Of a stretch of 47,945 nucleotides of DNA, positions 8,391-16,583 are shown in pieces. The notes beneath the pieces were generated by a model. That model had not been told where the DNA came from and ran no database searches. It was given only the letters and a program-made list of their open reading frames with translations. Each line of letters starts with the position of its first letter. The first letter of the stretch is position 1. The translations under genes and the position numbers were made by a program. This DNA comes from Gammaproteobacteria bacterium (GTDB lineage Bacteria; Pseudomonadota; Gammaproteobacteria; HK1), in NCBI GenBank assembly GCA_022824305.1, contig JAJEAD010000070.1, forward strand, positions 1 to 47,945, in the 5' to 3' direction.

Positions 8391-9134
8391 TCAATCGATG
8401 ACGATGTAGCCGTTCTCTGTCTCTGCCTCGTCGTCTCCGGATGGCGCCTGTTCCTCGGTCGCGGGCGCGCTGCCGCCGGAGTCCGTGATGACGTTGGTCT
8501 CGGGCAATGGAATCACGTCCTGCGCCTCCTCTTCCGCCGGCGCGGCGGGCTCTTCGGCCGTTTCCGCGTTCTCCGGCGGGCGCTCGTGGAAGGTGACGAT
8601 TTCGACCCGCCGCTGGGCCGCGGCGCCCGGCTCGAGGTCCTCTCTCGGCTGAGATTCTCCGTAGCCGCGGACCTCGCGAAGGCGCTCCTCCCCGATCGCG
8701 AAGTGTGTCTCGAGGAAGGCGGCCACTGCCTTCGCCCGGCGTTCGGAGAGCGCCTGGTTGTAGTCCGCGGGACCGCTCGAATCGGTATGGCCGTACAACG
8801 CGAGGTCAGCCTCTCGCAGGGCATCGGAAGTGAGCGCCGTTCCCAGCTCCCGGAGCTGGACTTCGGCCCTCTCGGTGATCTCCGCCGAATTTCGGTGGAA
8901 CTCGATGCGCAGGTCGACCGAGCGGCTCTCGATCGGATCGCCGGTAATCGGTATCAGCTCTCCGATCAGGGTCTCGCTCCCGACGATGGGCACCTCGTCG
9001 GCCGCCCCGGCCGGGAACGCGGCAACGCACGCGAGCAGGCTTGCGGCCACGAGTGAGGCCGATGCCCGCGGTGGCGGGCGGTCCCTGCGCCGGGAACGCT
9101 TCGGTGAGCTCGCCACTCTCGTCGGACTCGGCAT
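8391..9134 (-). CDS. OmpA-family peptidoglycan-associated protein
   Basis: A 247-aa protein. An Arg-rich n-region and the hydrophobic ASLVAASLLACVAAFPAGAA form a signal peptide. Residues about 75-185 are an OmpA/MotB C-terminal domain with YGHTDSSG, YNQALSERRA and RVEI motifs, including the Asp and Arg that bind diaminopimelate in this family. The acidic, Pro-rich tail (about 190-247) is probably flexible. There is no N-terminal beta-barrel, so it would sit in the periplasm bound to peptidoglycan. It is the last gene of a minus-strand operon and starts 4 nt after the I9-like gene stops, which suggests a role connected to the upstream secreted protease. Confidence 0.85.
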   Translation of the reverse strand: MPSPTRVASSPKRSRRRDRPPPRASASLVAASLLACVAAFPAGAADEVPIVGSETLIGELIPITGDPIESRSVDLRIEFHRNSAEITERAEVQLRELGTALTSDALREADLALYGHTDSSGPADYNQALSERRAKAVAAFLETHFAIGEERLREVRGYGESQPREDLEPGAAAQRRVEIVTFHERPPENAETAEEPAAPAEEEAQDVIPLPETNVITDSGGSAPATEEQAPSGDDEAETENGYIVID

Positions 9135-9138
9135 TGCG

Positions 9139-9669
9139 CTACTCCAGTTGCAGATTGAGGTTCGGCTCGTCGGAGTCGAGGGTGGGTTCCGACTCCGGTG
9201 CCGTCGGCATCAGTACCGGGGGCGGCTCCAGCTCGAGCGCCGTGTCGCCGAGGGTCTGGAGCTCATGGTCGCGCTCGATCGATATCACTTCGGGCATGGA
9301 GAGGAGCAGGAAGATCAGGTCCCCGCCGGCGGACAGTGCGATGGCCGGGAAGAAGTTGAAGGTCCGGACTGCGGCCAGATCCTCTTCCGCCATCTCAGCT
9401 TCCAGGCGCTCCATCACGCGCGAGGTCACCGCCGCGATGGACTCATCGCTCCCCGTCTCCTCGCCGGCCCGCAGATGGACGATGATCGGCAGCTTGTCGG
9501 GTTCGGGCGGCGCGGCCAGCACTGCTTCTTCATCGCCGCCGCTCGAGAAGGCGGCGCCCGCCGCGGCGAGCAGGAGCGCCAGGAGCAGGGCCACAGCCCC
9601 GCCGCGGCCCGAACCTCGGGGACGCCGGCCGGCGAAGGCGCCGGCCACTAACCGGTAATCGCGTTCCAT
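9139..9669 (-). CDS. Membrane-anchored or secreted I9-like protease propeptide/inhibitor
   Basis: A 176-aa protein. One hydrophobic segment (about 25-42) serves as signal or anchor. Residues 60-140 resemble a subtilisin propeptide (inhibitor I9 fold): PIIVHLRAG, a helix, FNFFPAIALSAGG, then MPEVISIERDHEL. The closest visible analogue is the propeptide region of the S8 protease upstream in the operon (ENFPVLAMEMD). Inference: it acts in trans as chaperone or inhibitor of that protease. The acidic tail is unstructured. Its ATG lies inside the last codons of the preceding lipoprotein gene (22-nt overlap). Confidence 0.65.
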   Translation of the reverse strand: MERDYRLVAGAFAGRRPRGSGRGGAVALLLALLLAAAGAAFSSGGDEEAVLAAPPEPDKLPIIVHLRAGEETGSDESIAAVTSRVMERLEAEMAEEDLAAVRTFNFFPAIALSAGGDLIFLLLSMPEVISIERDHELQTLGDTALELEPPPVLMPTAPESEPTLDSDEPNLNLQLE

Positions 9670-9863
9670 CCGTCTTCGTTCTCTGGAGGCGTCTCGGGGA
9701 CGGGGGGTTCAGGCGCCGGGTCGGGTACCGTTGGCGACTGCGTCACGCAGGCCGCCAGCAGGCAGAGCAAGGCGGCGCACGAGGCGATGCGAAGGGCGCG
9801 GCCCGACCGGCCGGCGGGGCGGACCGAGGCGGGCTCGGGGTCTATCCGGTGATGGATTGCCAT
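9648..9863 (-). CDS. Small lipoprotein (71 aa) between protease and I9-like gene
   Basis: Encodes MAIHHRIDPE..., a basic n-region, a hydrophobic stretch and a lipobox LLAAC at residues 35-39, then a Pro-rich spacer and the C-terminus ENEDGWNAITG. The mature peptide would be about 33 residues anchored to a membrane through lipidated Cys39. The start overlaps the last 22 nt of the protease gene in another frame, and its end overlaps the next start in the same manner. Its C-terminal W-N-A-I-T-G mirrors the W-Q-S-I-T-G that ends the protease. Confidence 0.65.
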   Translation of the reverse strand: MAIHHRIDPEPASVRPAGRSGRALRIASCAALLCLLAACVTQSPTVPDPAPEPPVPETPPENEDGWNAITG

Positions 9864-11338
9864 TGGTCGTTCTTCTCCTCTTTCGGCGCCGCCGGCGACG
9901 GCTCCAGTATCAGTTCGTCGGGCATCGGCGGCAGCGGCGGGGCCGCGCCCGCGGGCCGGACCTCCTCGATGCTGCGGCCGACGTCGATCAGCTCCGCCGT
10001 GATCCCGCTGCGCCGGTCCCGAATCTCTCGGCCCGTCTCCTTGAGGGTGCGGAGCAGATCGGCGACCGAGCTCTCCGGCGATGCCTGCTTGAGCAGGGCC
10101 ATGGCTCCGGCCACGTGGGGGGCGGCCATGGAGGTGCCGTCGAAGCTCTCGAATCCGCGCTCGAGCCCATCGGAGCCACCCCTCACGACGGACGACACGA
10201 TGTCCCTTCCAGGCGCCAGCAAGTCCAGAGTCGGCCCGCTGTTGGAAAAGGTTGCCACGTGCGCCGACTTGGTGACGGCTCCGACCGCGACGAAGCCCTC
10301 GATACAGGCGGGGAAGCTCACCGGCGCGGACCAGTCGTCCCCGGAGTCGTTGCCCGAGGCCACGACCACGGGAACACCGACCTGGTTGAACAGGCGGGAG
10401 GCAAGGTTCCAGATGCGGGAATGGCAGGGTCCCGACTCCTCCCGCGGCGCGCCGAGGCTCATGTTGACCGCGCCGATGATGCCCGGATAGTAGCGGGCGA
10501 GAGTGAGCACCACGTCGAGTCCGGCCAGGATGTTCTGTCCGCTCATTCCGCGGCGGGTCCGGTTGGCGACGTTGATGATGATGAGGCGCAGCTCCGGCCC
10601 CACGCCGGCGAGGTCGGCATCGATGGCCCCTCCGAGCACGATGCCGGCAACGTGCGTGCCGTGGGTGCCGACCGGAAACGCGGAGCCGTGACCGATCATC
10701 CGCGTCGTCCCGTCCGGGCATACATCGGAGAAGCAGGCCTCGAAGACGGTGCGCCGGGCGAGGAAGGGATGGCGCGTATCCGCGCCGTCGTCGATCACCG
10801 CGACCGCGAGCCCGCGGCCGGTGTAGCCCTTGTGCCATGCCTGGGGGGCGCCCACCAGCGGCCCGCTCTCCTCCAGCAGCGGGTAGAGAATCGGATCCTC
10901 CCAGAGCTCGACGCCGCTCCCGTGCGCCTTCGCCGCGCGCATCGCGGCCGCGTCCATCTCCATTGCGAGAACCGGGAAGTTCTCGTAGCGCCGGGTGACC
11001 GAGACACTCCCGGACACGCCCTCGAGCTTCTTCACGAGCTCGTCCCCGGTGATCGCCACCGGGCCTTCGCCGCGGCTTCCCTGGGGCACCGCTTCGTCGC
11101 CGGTGACGGCGTGCCACCCCGTGACCAGGACCGATACCGTGCCTTCGGTCTGCGCATTCGTGAAGAGGCGCTCGAAGTCGTCGGCGAGCGCATATCGAGG
11201 CGCGCTCAGGGGGCTGGCCGCGGCGAGCAGCGCGGCGAACAAGACGTGCCGAAACGCGAAAGACCGCAGCTTGGCCAGAAACGCCATTGTGGCCAACGAA
11301 AACCCCTTCGCCCCGATCCCGTGCCGTCCTCTTCTCAT
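9842..11338 (-). CDS. Subtilisin-like serine protease (S8)
   Basis: A 498-aa secreted protease. A signal peptide (FRHVLFAALLAAASPLSAPRYALA) is followed by an I9-like propeptide (about 70-140, ENFPVLAMEMD) and the S8 catalytic domain with Asp in VAVIDDGAD, His in GTHGTHVAG, oxyanion Asn in VVASGNDSG and Ser in DGTSMAAPHVAG. The C-terminus has a Pro-rich tail ending DQWQSITG. I chose ATG 11338 because an AAGGGGG Shine-Dalgarno lies 6 nt upstream; ATG 11356 is an alternative. It heads a minus-strand operon with the lipoprotein, I9-like and OmpA genes. A frame covering 9648-11621 on the same strand is a shadow. Confidence 0.88.
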   Translation of the reverse strand: MRRGRHGIGAKGFSLATMAFLAKLRSFAFRHVLFAALLAAASPLSAPRYALADDFERLFTNAQTEGTVSVLVTGWHAVTGDEAVPQGSRGEGPVAITGDELVKKLEGVSGSVSVTRRYENFPVLAMEMDAAAMRAAKAHGSGVELWEDPILYPLLEESGPLVGAPQAWHKGYTGRGLAVAVIDDGADTRHPFLARRTVFEACFSDVCPDGTTRMIGHGSAFPVGTHGTHVAGIVLGGAIDADLAGVGPELRLIIINVANRTRRGMSGQNILAGLDVVLTLARYYPGIIGAVNMSLGAPREESGPCHSRIWNLASRLFNQVGVPVVVASGNDSGDDWSAPVSFPACIEGFVAVGAVTKSAHVATFSNSGPTLDLLAPGRDIVSSVVRGGSDGLERGFESFDGTSMAAPHVAGAMALLKQASPESSVADLLRTLKETGREIRDRRSGITAELIDVGRSIEEVRPAGAAPPLPPMPDELILEPSPAAPKEEKNDQWQSITG

Positions 11339-11815
11339 CACAAGCCCCCTTGTCATGGCTTCCGACCCCTGCGAGCGCGGCCGGCAGACGGACCAATGGA
11401 AGGATTGGGAACTCATTCTCCGGGCCTGTTTCCGGTATCGCAAGTTTGCCATGCGATGATCGTGCCCGAGGCCGGCAGCCCCTCTCCCCGCGCCGTAGCG
11501 TTGGAACGCACGGCATCCGAAGGAAGCGTGTGCTCGAGGCAGGGGACGTGAATCCCGGCGCACTCGCTTCGGCCGCACTCGTACACATGCTGTGGCGTGC
11601 AGGCGTCCGCTCCTGCCCCAAAGGAACCGTTCGACGGACTCCGCGTGACCGTGCCTTGCCGCGGGGAACTGCGCGGCGGTCCCGCCTGCCACCGCAGAGA
11701 CGACTTCGCGTACCGCAATTCAGTCAGTGACGGCCTCTCGCGCTTTGCCGGTGAAGAGACGATAGCCTGTCGGAAATGGTGTATCGGATGATCTTCCGCC
11801 GCGGCCTCGCAGGGC
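11339..11815. other. Intergenic region with no supported gene
   Basis: The 477 bp lie between the protease start and the end of the THI5-like gene, both on the minus strand. It must contain the protease promoter. Small plus-strand frames here have no Shine-Dalgarno and no recognisable protein character. I see no clear hairpin or repeat. Confidence 0.6.
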
Positions 11816-12733
11816 TCAGGAATGCGCGGGGAGGGCCCGGGACAGGAGCCGATCGTCCATGACCTGATCGAGCGGCGGCGCCCGGCCCACCATGCCGGAA
11901 GCCTCGTAGGTCGAGAGATTACGCTGCCAGCGCTCGCGGTCCATGGCGCCCAGCTCTTCCCGAGACATGCCTCCCGTCACGATCGGGACCATGCCTTCGA
12001 TGATCCGGGCGTTGACGTCCGCATCCGGCTGCTCCTCCGACACCGCGGCCACGAGCCGGGCCGCGCGCGCGGGATTCCCCAGCGCCGCACGCCACCCGTC
12101 GAAGGTCGCCCGCAGGAAGCGGGAGAGCGGCCCGGCGTGCTCACGGATGCACTCGGCGGTCGCGAACATCATCTGCGCGTAGGGGTGCAGGTGGGAGTGT
12201 GCGACCGGAATGAGGTGCGGATGGAATCCGGCCGCTTCGAGATACGCCGGCTCGGTGATGGCGTAGCCCTGCGCGGCGTCGAGCTTTCCTCGGACCAGGT
12301 CGTCCAGCGCCCAGCCCCCGACGACGATATCCATCGATGCCCGGTCCACGCCGTGCAGGGCGAGGATCGTCTCCAGCAGGTGGACGCCGTCCTCGTGCAC
12401 CCCGATGCGCAAGCCGCTCAGATCCGCGAGCGTGCGAACCCCGTTCCCGGCCGCGGTCATCAGCACCATCGGCGTCTCCTGGAGCATCGCGCCGATCGCC
12501 TTGACGCCCGCGCCATCCGCGGCGGCGCGAACGATCAGGTTGTCCTCCATGCATCCGGCGGCCAGGGGAACTTCCCGCACCGCGTCCAGGACCGGGGCCG
12601 CGCATCGCCTCGAAGGGGGGACGAGGCGGACGTCGAGCCCGGCATCCTCGTACAGGCCGTTGGCCCGTGCCCACACGAGGCCGGCGAACTGGCAGTTGAT
12701 CTCCCAGTCCAGCATGAAGCGCAGCAGCGTCAC
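11816..12733 (-). CDS. NMT1/THI5-like (SsuA-type) substrate-binding protein without signal peptide
   Basis: A 305-aa protein of the periplasmic-binding-protein-like II fold: FMLDWEINCQFAGLVWARAN at the start, then LRIGVHEDG, DIVVGGWALDDLVRGKLDAAQGY and a C-terminal helical lobe. The DW...FAGLVWA opening is typical of THI5/NMT1 proteins, which bind or build the thiamine pyrimidine (HMP) or serve as ABC solute-binding proteins. No signal peptide is visible, which favours a cytoplasmic or enzyme-like role. No permease or ATPase of such a transporter is adjacent. Its ATG overlaps the stop of the ASCH gene by 4 nt. The exact ligand is unknown. Confidence 0.75.
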   Translation of the reverse strand: MTLLRFMLDWEINCQFAGLVWARANGLYEDAGLDVRLVPPSRRCAAPVLDAVREVPLAAGCMEDNLIVRAAADGAGVKAIGAMLQETPMVLMTAAGNGVRTLADLSGLRIGVHEDGVHLLETILALHGVDRASMDIVVGGWALDDLVRGKLDAAQGYAITEPAYLEAAGFHPHLIPVAHSHLHPYAQMMFATAECIREHAGPLSRFLRATFDGWRAALGNPARAARLVAAVSEEQPDADVNARIIEGMVPIVTGGMSREELGAMDRERWQRNLSTYEASGMVGRAPPLDQVMDDRLLSRALPAHS

Positions 12734-13110
12734 GGGAGGGCGTCGTCCACCCGGTCGAAGTACACCGCCAGGAACTCGAAGTCCGGGCCCGGGTACCCGA
12801 AGTACTCGTCGTGGTCACCCACGAAGGCGGCCAGGCTCGTCTCGTCGTTGGTGGCCGGATCGCGCCGCCACAGGCGTTCCGGGATGTCGCCCCAACGGGT
12901 CAACTCGAGCGCGGTGACTCGCACCCGGCATCGCGCTGTGCGCTCGCCGTCGTAGACGGTGTAGACCTCCCCGACCCGCAGGGCGGTCGCGTACTCGTCG
13001 TATCCGTCCTGCCACTCCAGGCGCGTCACGGTGGCGGTCTTCGTCCCATCGATGATCTGATCGATGAGCTCGGGCTGGGTGGACCACTGCATTCGGTGCT
13101 CGCCGCTCAT
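12730..13110 (-). CDS. ASCH domain protein
   Basis: A 126-aa single-domain protein. The pattern IIDGTKTATVTRLEW, LRVGEVYTVYDG, RCRVRVTALELTRWGDIPE and DFEFLAVYFDRV is that of ASCH domains (beta-barrel, PUA-like fold) thought to bind RNA or nucleosides; some act as N4-acetylcytidine amidohydrolases. The key Lys/Thr region TKTATVTR is present. It is the first gene of a two-gene minus-strand unit with the THI5-like gene, with a 4-nt overlap. A link to pyrimidine salvage is plausible but unproven. Confidence 0.8.
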   Translation of the reverse strand: MSGEHRMQWSTQPELIDQIIDGTKTATVTRLEWQDGYDEYATALRVGEVYTVYDGERTARCRVRVTALELTRWGDIPERLWRRDPATNDETSLAAFVGDHDEYFGYPGPDFEFLAVYFDRVDDALP

Positions 13111-13319
13111 GACGTGGAAACCAGGGATCGGAGTCGAATGGAAGTCACGCGTTGCTCGTGCCCTTGCGCATCGTGGCGTCCTTCACGGTAGCGATGGTCC
13201 CTTGGACTTTCAATCGCCGCGCCGGGCCGGCGGCGCCCGGCGATTGACGCCCGGCCGGCGCACACTCCAGACTGCATCCGGACGGGGCTCGAGCGGTCGA
13301 GATTGGGGGGAACGCGGCA

Positions 13320-14150
13320 GTGCAGGTTCGAAGCGTCGAAGATCGCCGTGCCGGCGGCTGGGAGATCGTGGTCGACTCGGGAAGGGTGCGCTCGCTCCGC
13401 TACGTGAGCGCGGCGGACCGTGTCGGCTTCTCCCTGCACCTGAACGTGAGCGAGTCCGGCGACGGACGCCAGCTCTGGTACAAGCACCACTGGGAAGCCA
13501 ACTACATCGTCTCGGGGGAAGCGACGCTCGAGGACCTCGACCGCGGCGACACCTGGCGTCTGCGCGCCGGATCGCTCTACGTGGTCGGCCCCACGGACCG
13601 GCATCGCCTCGTCGACCAGAGGGACATCTGCCTCGTGAGCGTGTTCTGCCCCTCGCTGCGGGGTGACGAGACCCACGACGCGGACGGCGCCTACCCGCCC
13701 ACCGGAGTGGTGCCGCCGGGAATGGGGCAGCTCTTCGTGGTGAGCGCCGAGGCGCTGCGCGACGCCGGACACGAGAAGGTGGTGGCCAACGGCGAGGCGA
13801 GCACGCTGCGCATGCTCACGCGGCACGACCAGCTCGGCTTCTCGCTCTCGGACGTTCACCTCGAGGAAGGCGCCCGGGCCGACCTCTGGTACAAGCACCA
13901 CTGGGAGGCCAACCTCGTCATCGGCGGCCGGGGCAGCGTGGCCGACCGGGAGAGCGGGCGGAAGTGGCCGCTCTCCTTCGGCACGATGTACCTGGTGGGT
14001 CCCCGGGACCGGCACGTCCTCGAGGCGGAAACGGACATGCACCTGCTCAGCGTCTTCTGCCCGCCGCTCTCCGGCGACGAAGAGCATGACGCCGACGGGG
14101 CGCTCGCGCCTGGCGGCCCGGTGCCGCCGGGACCCGACGAAGACTTCTGA
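13320..14150 (+). CDS. Fused tandem EctC-like (ectoine synthase family) cupin
   Basis: A 276-aa protein of two homologous cupin halves (about 1-130 and 138-276). Each half carries the EctC signature: WYKHHWEAN, with the Glu that matches the EctC metal ligand, then GSLYVVGPTDRH or GTMYLVGPRDRH, which preserve the Tyr and His ligands, and SVFCP.L.G.E.HDADGA. Ectoine synthase itself is about 130 aa and dimeric; here both subunits are fused. No ectA, ectB or ectD is nearby, and the next gene is a RidA homologue, so ectoine production at this locus is doubtful. Related orphan EctC-like cupins may act on other substrates. Start is GTG 13320 after GGGGGGAA. Confidence 0.82.
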   Translation: MQVRSVEDRRAGGWEIVVDSGRVRSLRYVSAADRVGFSLHLNVSESGDGRQLWYKHHWEANYIVSGEATLEDLDRGDTWRLRAGSLYVVGPTDRHRLVDQRDICLVSVFCPSLRGDETHDADGAYPPTGVVPPGMGQLFVVSAEALRDAGHEKVVANGEASTLRMLTRHDQLGFSLSDVHLEEGARADLWYKHHWEANLVIGGRGSVADRESGRKWPLSFGTMYLVGPRDRHVLEAETDMHLLSVFCPPLSGDEEHDADGALAPGGPVPPGPDEDF

Positions 14151-14174
14151 ATCCTGTCCAGAGGAGCCTTTGCA

Positions 14175-14525
14175 ATGACTGACATCACGCGCCATCACGT
14201 CGGACCCCGGATGAGCCAGGCGGTGGAGCATGCCGGCGTGGTCTATCTCGCAGGTCAGGTCGGCGACGACCCCGAAGCCGACGTGACGACCCAGACCCGA
14301 CAGATCCTCGCGAAGATCGACCGGCTGCTCGGGGAGTGCGGTACCGACAAGTCCCGTCTGCTCTGGGCCCAGCTCTGGGTCACCGACATGCGCAACTTCG
14401 CCGCGATGAACGAAGTGTGGGACGCCTGGATCGATCCGGCCGGCCCACCCGCCCGCGCCGGACTGTGCAGCGCGCTCGCCGCGCCCGACTGGAAGGTCGA
14501 GATCATGGTGACGGCCGCAAAGTGA
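14175..14525 (+). CDS. RidA/YjgF-family protein
   Basis: A 116-aa single-domain protein with the RidA fold: GVVYLAGQVGDD, a QTRQILAKIDRLL helix, LLWAQLWVTDMRNFAAMNEVWDAW and a conserved Arg in PARAGLCSALA, the position that binds the carboxylate in imine deaminases. True RidA hydrolyses 2-aminoacrylate and other imines; this subgroup may have a different substrate. It follows the double cupin by 24 bp with GAGG upstream of its ATG, so the two are probably one operon. Confidence 0.85.
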   Translation: MTDITRHHVGPRMSQAVEHAGVVYLAGQVGDDPEADVTTQTRQILAKIDRLLGECGTDKSRLLWAQLWVTDMRNFAAMNEVWDAWIDPAGPPARAGLCSALAAPDWKVEIMVTAAK

Positions 14526-14562
14526 CCCCGCGCCGTCGGGCGCGGCCGGCACCACATCGCAG

Positions 14563-15930
14563 TCACTCCAGCGCCCGGCGGATCTCCTCGATGCGCTTCG
14601 GGTCGGCGCATCCCGGCTCTTCCTTGGAGTACTCCCCGGCGAGGATGCGCCTCGTCACTTCGCGCCCGAAGGCGAGGCGCAGGCGCCGGTCCGCTTCCGG
14701 GTCGGCGGGCGCCGGTATCCGCGCCACCGTGTTGTTGCAGCAGGTGAACCGTTCGCCTCCGCCGTCGAAGTGGAGCCCCTTGGGCGCCTTGCCCTCGGCC
14801 ACCGCCCGGATCCCCTCGCGCACCAGCCGGCGGTACATGAGCACGCCGCGGTCGGTCGAGGCGAGGTTCTCCCGGGAGTGGAGGGTGACGGGGCCCTGCG
14901 ACACCCAGGCGTCCCAGTCTCCCGGCGCGCGCTGGCGCGCCTCGTAGGGAGGATCTCCGGTCTGGCCGACGTCTCCCGATCCGACCACGTAGGCGCCCCC
15001 GCGCACCTGGCGGTCCACGTAGCCGTCGCGGCCGGGAATCTCGAACTCCTTGTCGATGTCGCTCCAGCCGATGCTGAAACAGCTCGTGTCGTCGACCGGC
15101 ACGACCCAGGACAACGCGCTGCCCCGCCGGTCGAAGAGGGTCTCGCTCTCCGCGTCGTTGATGCCGGCGACCCGCACCGCGTTCGGCAGCAGCATGTCGT
15201 TGGTGCGCAGGTACAGGTGCTCGCCCCAGCGCCGCACCGTGACGTAGATCATGCCGGTCGGCGTCTCCTCCCACTCCATGGTCGGTATCTCGCCGTACAC
15301 GGGCTCGAACTGCACGCCGAAGAGGCGGGTGTGGAGGAAGCTCAGGTGAATCGGGTCGGTCTCGTTCTCGTTGACCTGCAGCCAGTTGCAGGGGGAGTGG
15401 CGCACCCGCATGACCCCGGTGGCGCGAGCGTGCTCGAAGGCGTCGAAGACCGGGAAGGGAGGACGTTCCCCGGGCGGGCCCATGTACGCGAACACGAGGC
15501 CGCGCCACACCTCCACCGGGTAGGCGCCCTGGCACAGCCGCCTGCGCAGTGAGCTGCCGGGCGGCTCGCCGGGGGTGTCGAGAATCGTGCCGTCGACGTC
15601 GAAGTGCCAGCCGTGGTAGCAGCAGCGGATGCCGCGCTCCTGCACCCGGCCGAACTCGAGCGAGGTGCCCCGATGCACGCAGCGCCGCTCCAGCAGGCCC
15701 ACGCGGCCGCTGCCGTCACGGAACGCCACCAGGTTCTCGCCCAGGATCCGGATGGCCCGGGGGAGGTCGCCGAGCTCCGCCTCGGTGCACACGGGCTGCC
15801 AGAAGCGGCGCAGGTACTCTCCGCACGGCGTTCCGCGTCCCACCCGGCACAGCTCCTCGTCCGAGTGACCGTCCCGCGCGCTGAGGTACGCGCCGTAGGG
15901 TTGCCGGAGGGACTGTCCGCGTCTTTGCAT
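14563..15930 (-). CDS. Rieske non-heme iron oxygenase, alpha subunit type
   Basis: A 455-aa protein. The Rieske [2Fe-2S] ligands are Cys84-His86 (CVHRG) and Cys103-His106 (CCYHGW). The mononuclear iron site is Asp192-His195-His200 (NENETDPIHLSFLH). It resembles phthalate-dioxygenase-like or vanillate-demethylase-type oxygenases, which work with a separate reductase; none is adjacent. The substrate is unknown. I chose ATG 15930 (AGGA 9 nt upstream) because the frame upstream has no protein character. It is transcribed toward the plus-strand RidA gene; the convergent stops are 37 bp apart. Confidence 0.85.
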   Translation of the reverse strand: MQRRGQSLRQPYGAYLSARDGHSDEELCRVGRGTPCGEYLRRFWQPVCTEAELGDLPRAIRILGENLVAFRDGSGRVGLLERRCVHRGTSLEFGRVQERGIRCCYHGWHFDVDGTILDTPGEPPGSSLRRRLCQGAYPVEVWRGLVFAYMGPPGERPPFPVFDAFEHARATGVMRVRHSPCNWLQVNENETDPIHLSFLHTRLFGVQFEPVYGEIPTMEWEETPTGMIYVTVRRWGEHLYLRTNDMLLPNAVRVAGINDAESETLFDRRGSALSWVVPVDDTSCFSIGWSDIDKEFEIPGRDGYVDRQVRGGAYVVGSGDVGQTGDPPYEARQRAPGDWDAWVSQGPVTLHSRENLASTDRGVLMYRRLVREGIRAVAEGKAPKGLHFDGGGERFTCCNNTVARIPAPADPEADRRLRLAFGREVTRRILAGEYSKEEPGCADPKRIEEIRRALE

Positions 15931-16175
15931 GGTCGTGATCCTGTCGGGAGGGCGGAGACGCCGGGCGCCGCGCCCCTTCCCCGGCGGGGGTCCGGCGGGC
16001 CGGCGGCGGGGCAGCGCCCGCGAGAGTCGCTCGGAGAGTGTACTCCGCATGTCGCCCCCCTCGGGATCGAGCCGAACAGGGAGGACCGGCCGCTGTTCCC
16101 GCAAGCGCGCGATGCCGAGGCGCTCACCCCCGGCGGCTGGCCGGCCCCGGGCGCGAGCTGCTATCTTGCGCTCCG

Positions 16176-16421
16176 GTGGACGAACTGTCGAAGCTGATCC
16201 CGCTTCGGCGCCGCGACGGTGCCGGGGAGTCCGCGACGCTTCCGTCCTCCACGGAGGACGCGGATCACGCGCCCCGCCAGCCCGAGGCGCCGTGGCGCCT
16301 GGCGGTGGTCGAGGCATGGTTCGCCCGTGCCCGGCAGGCCGGGCTGGACACCATCGAGGAGCGCCGCCGCGCCCGTCTCGCCCGGGAACGGAGGCTGCCT
16401 CCGGCGCCTCCGGATTCGTGA
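16176..16421 (+). CDS. Small hypothetical protein
   Basis: An 81-residue frame from GTG 16176 encoding VDELSKLIPLRRRDG..., with a plausible helix WRLAVVEAWFARARQAGLD and a basic, Arg/Pro-rich tail. It has codon use like its neighbours but no clear Shine-Dalgarno and no recognised family. It lies 162 bp before the ammonium transporter. It may be a chance frame in GC-rich DNA. Confidence 0.35.
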   Translation: MDELSKLIPLRRRDGAGESATLPSSTEDADHAPRQPEAPWRLAVVEAWFARARQAGLDTIEERRRARLARERRLPPAPPDS

Positions 16422-16583
16422 TTGCGATGGCGCGCACAGTGACATTGGTGTCGCATGAGGGGGCGATTTGTCAGTACAATGCGCGCGGCGCCAGAAGCAG
16501 CGGAAGGCGGTAGCCCGAGAGGGGCGCTGCTCCGGTGCGGCCGGCGGCGTGCGGCAACTCAACATTGACACGAGGGGGGAGAT

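Noticed and set aside
9648..11621. 657-codon minus-strand open frame over the protease
   Set aside because: Only its last 71 codons (the lipoprotein) look like protein. The rest is a GC-rich shadow of the S8 protease, whose catalytic motifs lie in the 9842-11692 frame.
16422..16583. Sigma-54 promoter before amt
   Set aside because: TTGGTGTCGCATGAG near 16445 lacks the GC/GG spacing and TTGC core of a real -24/-12 site.
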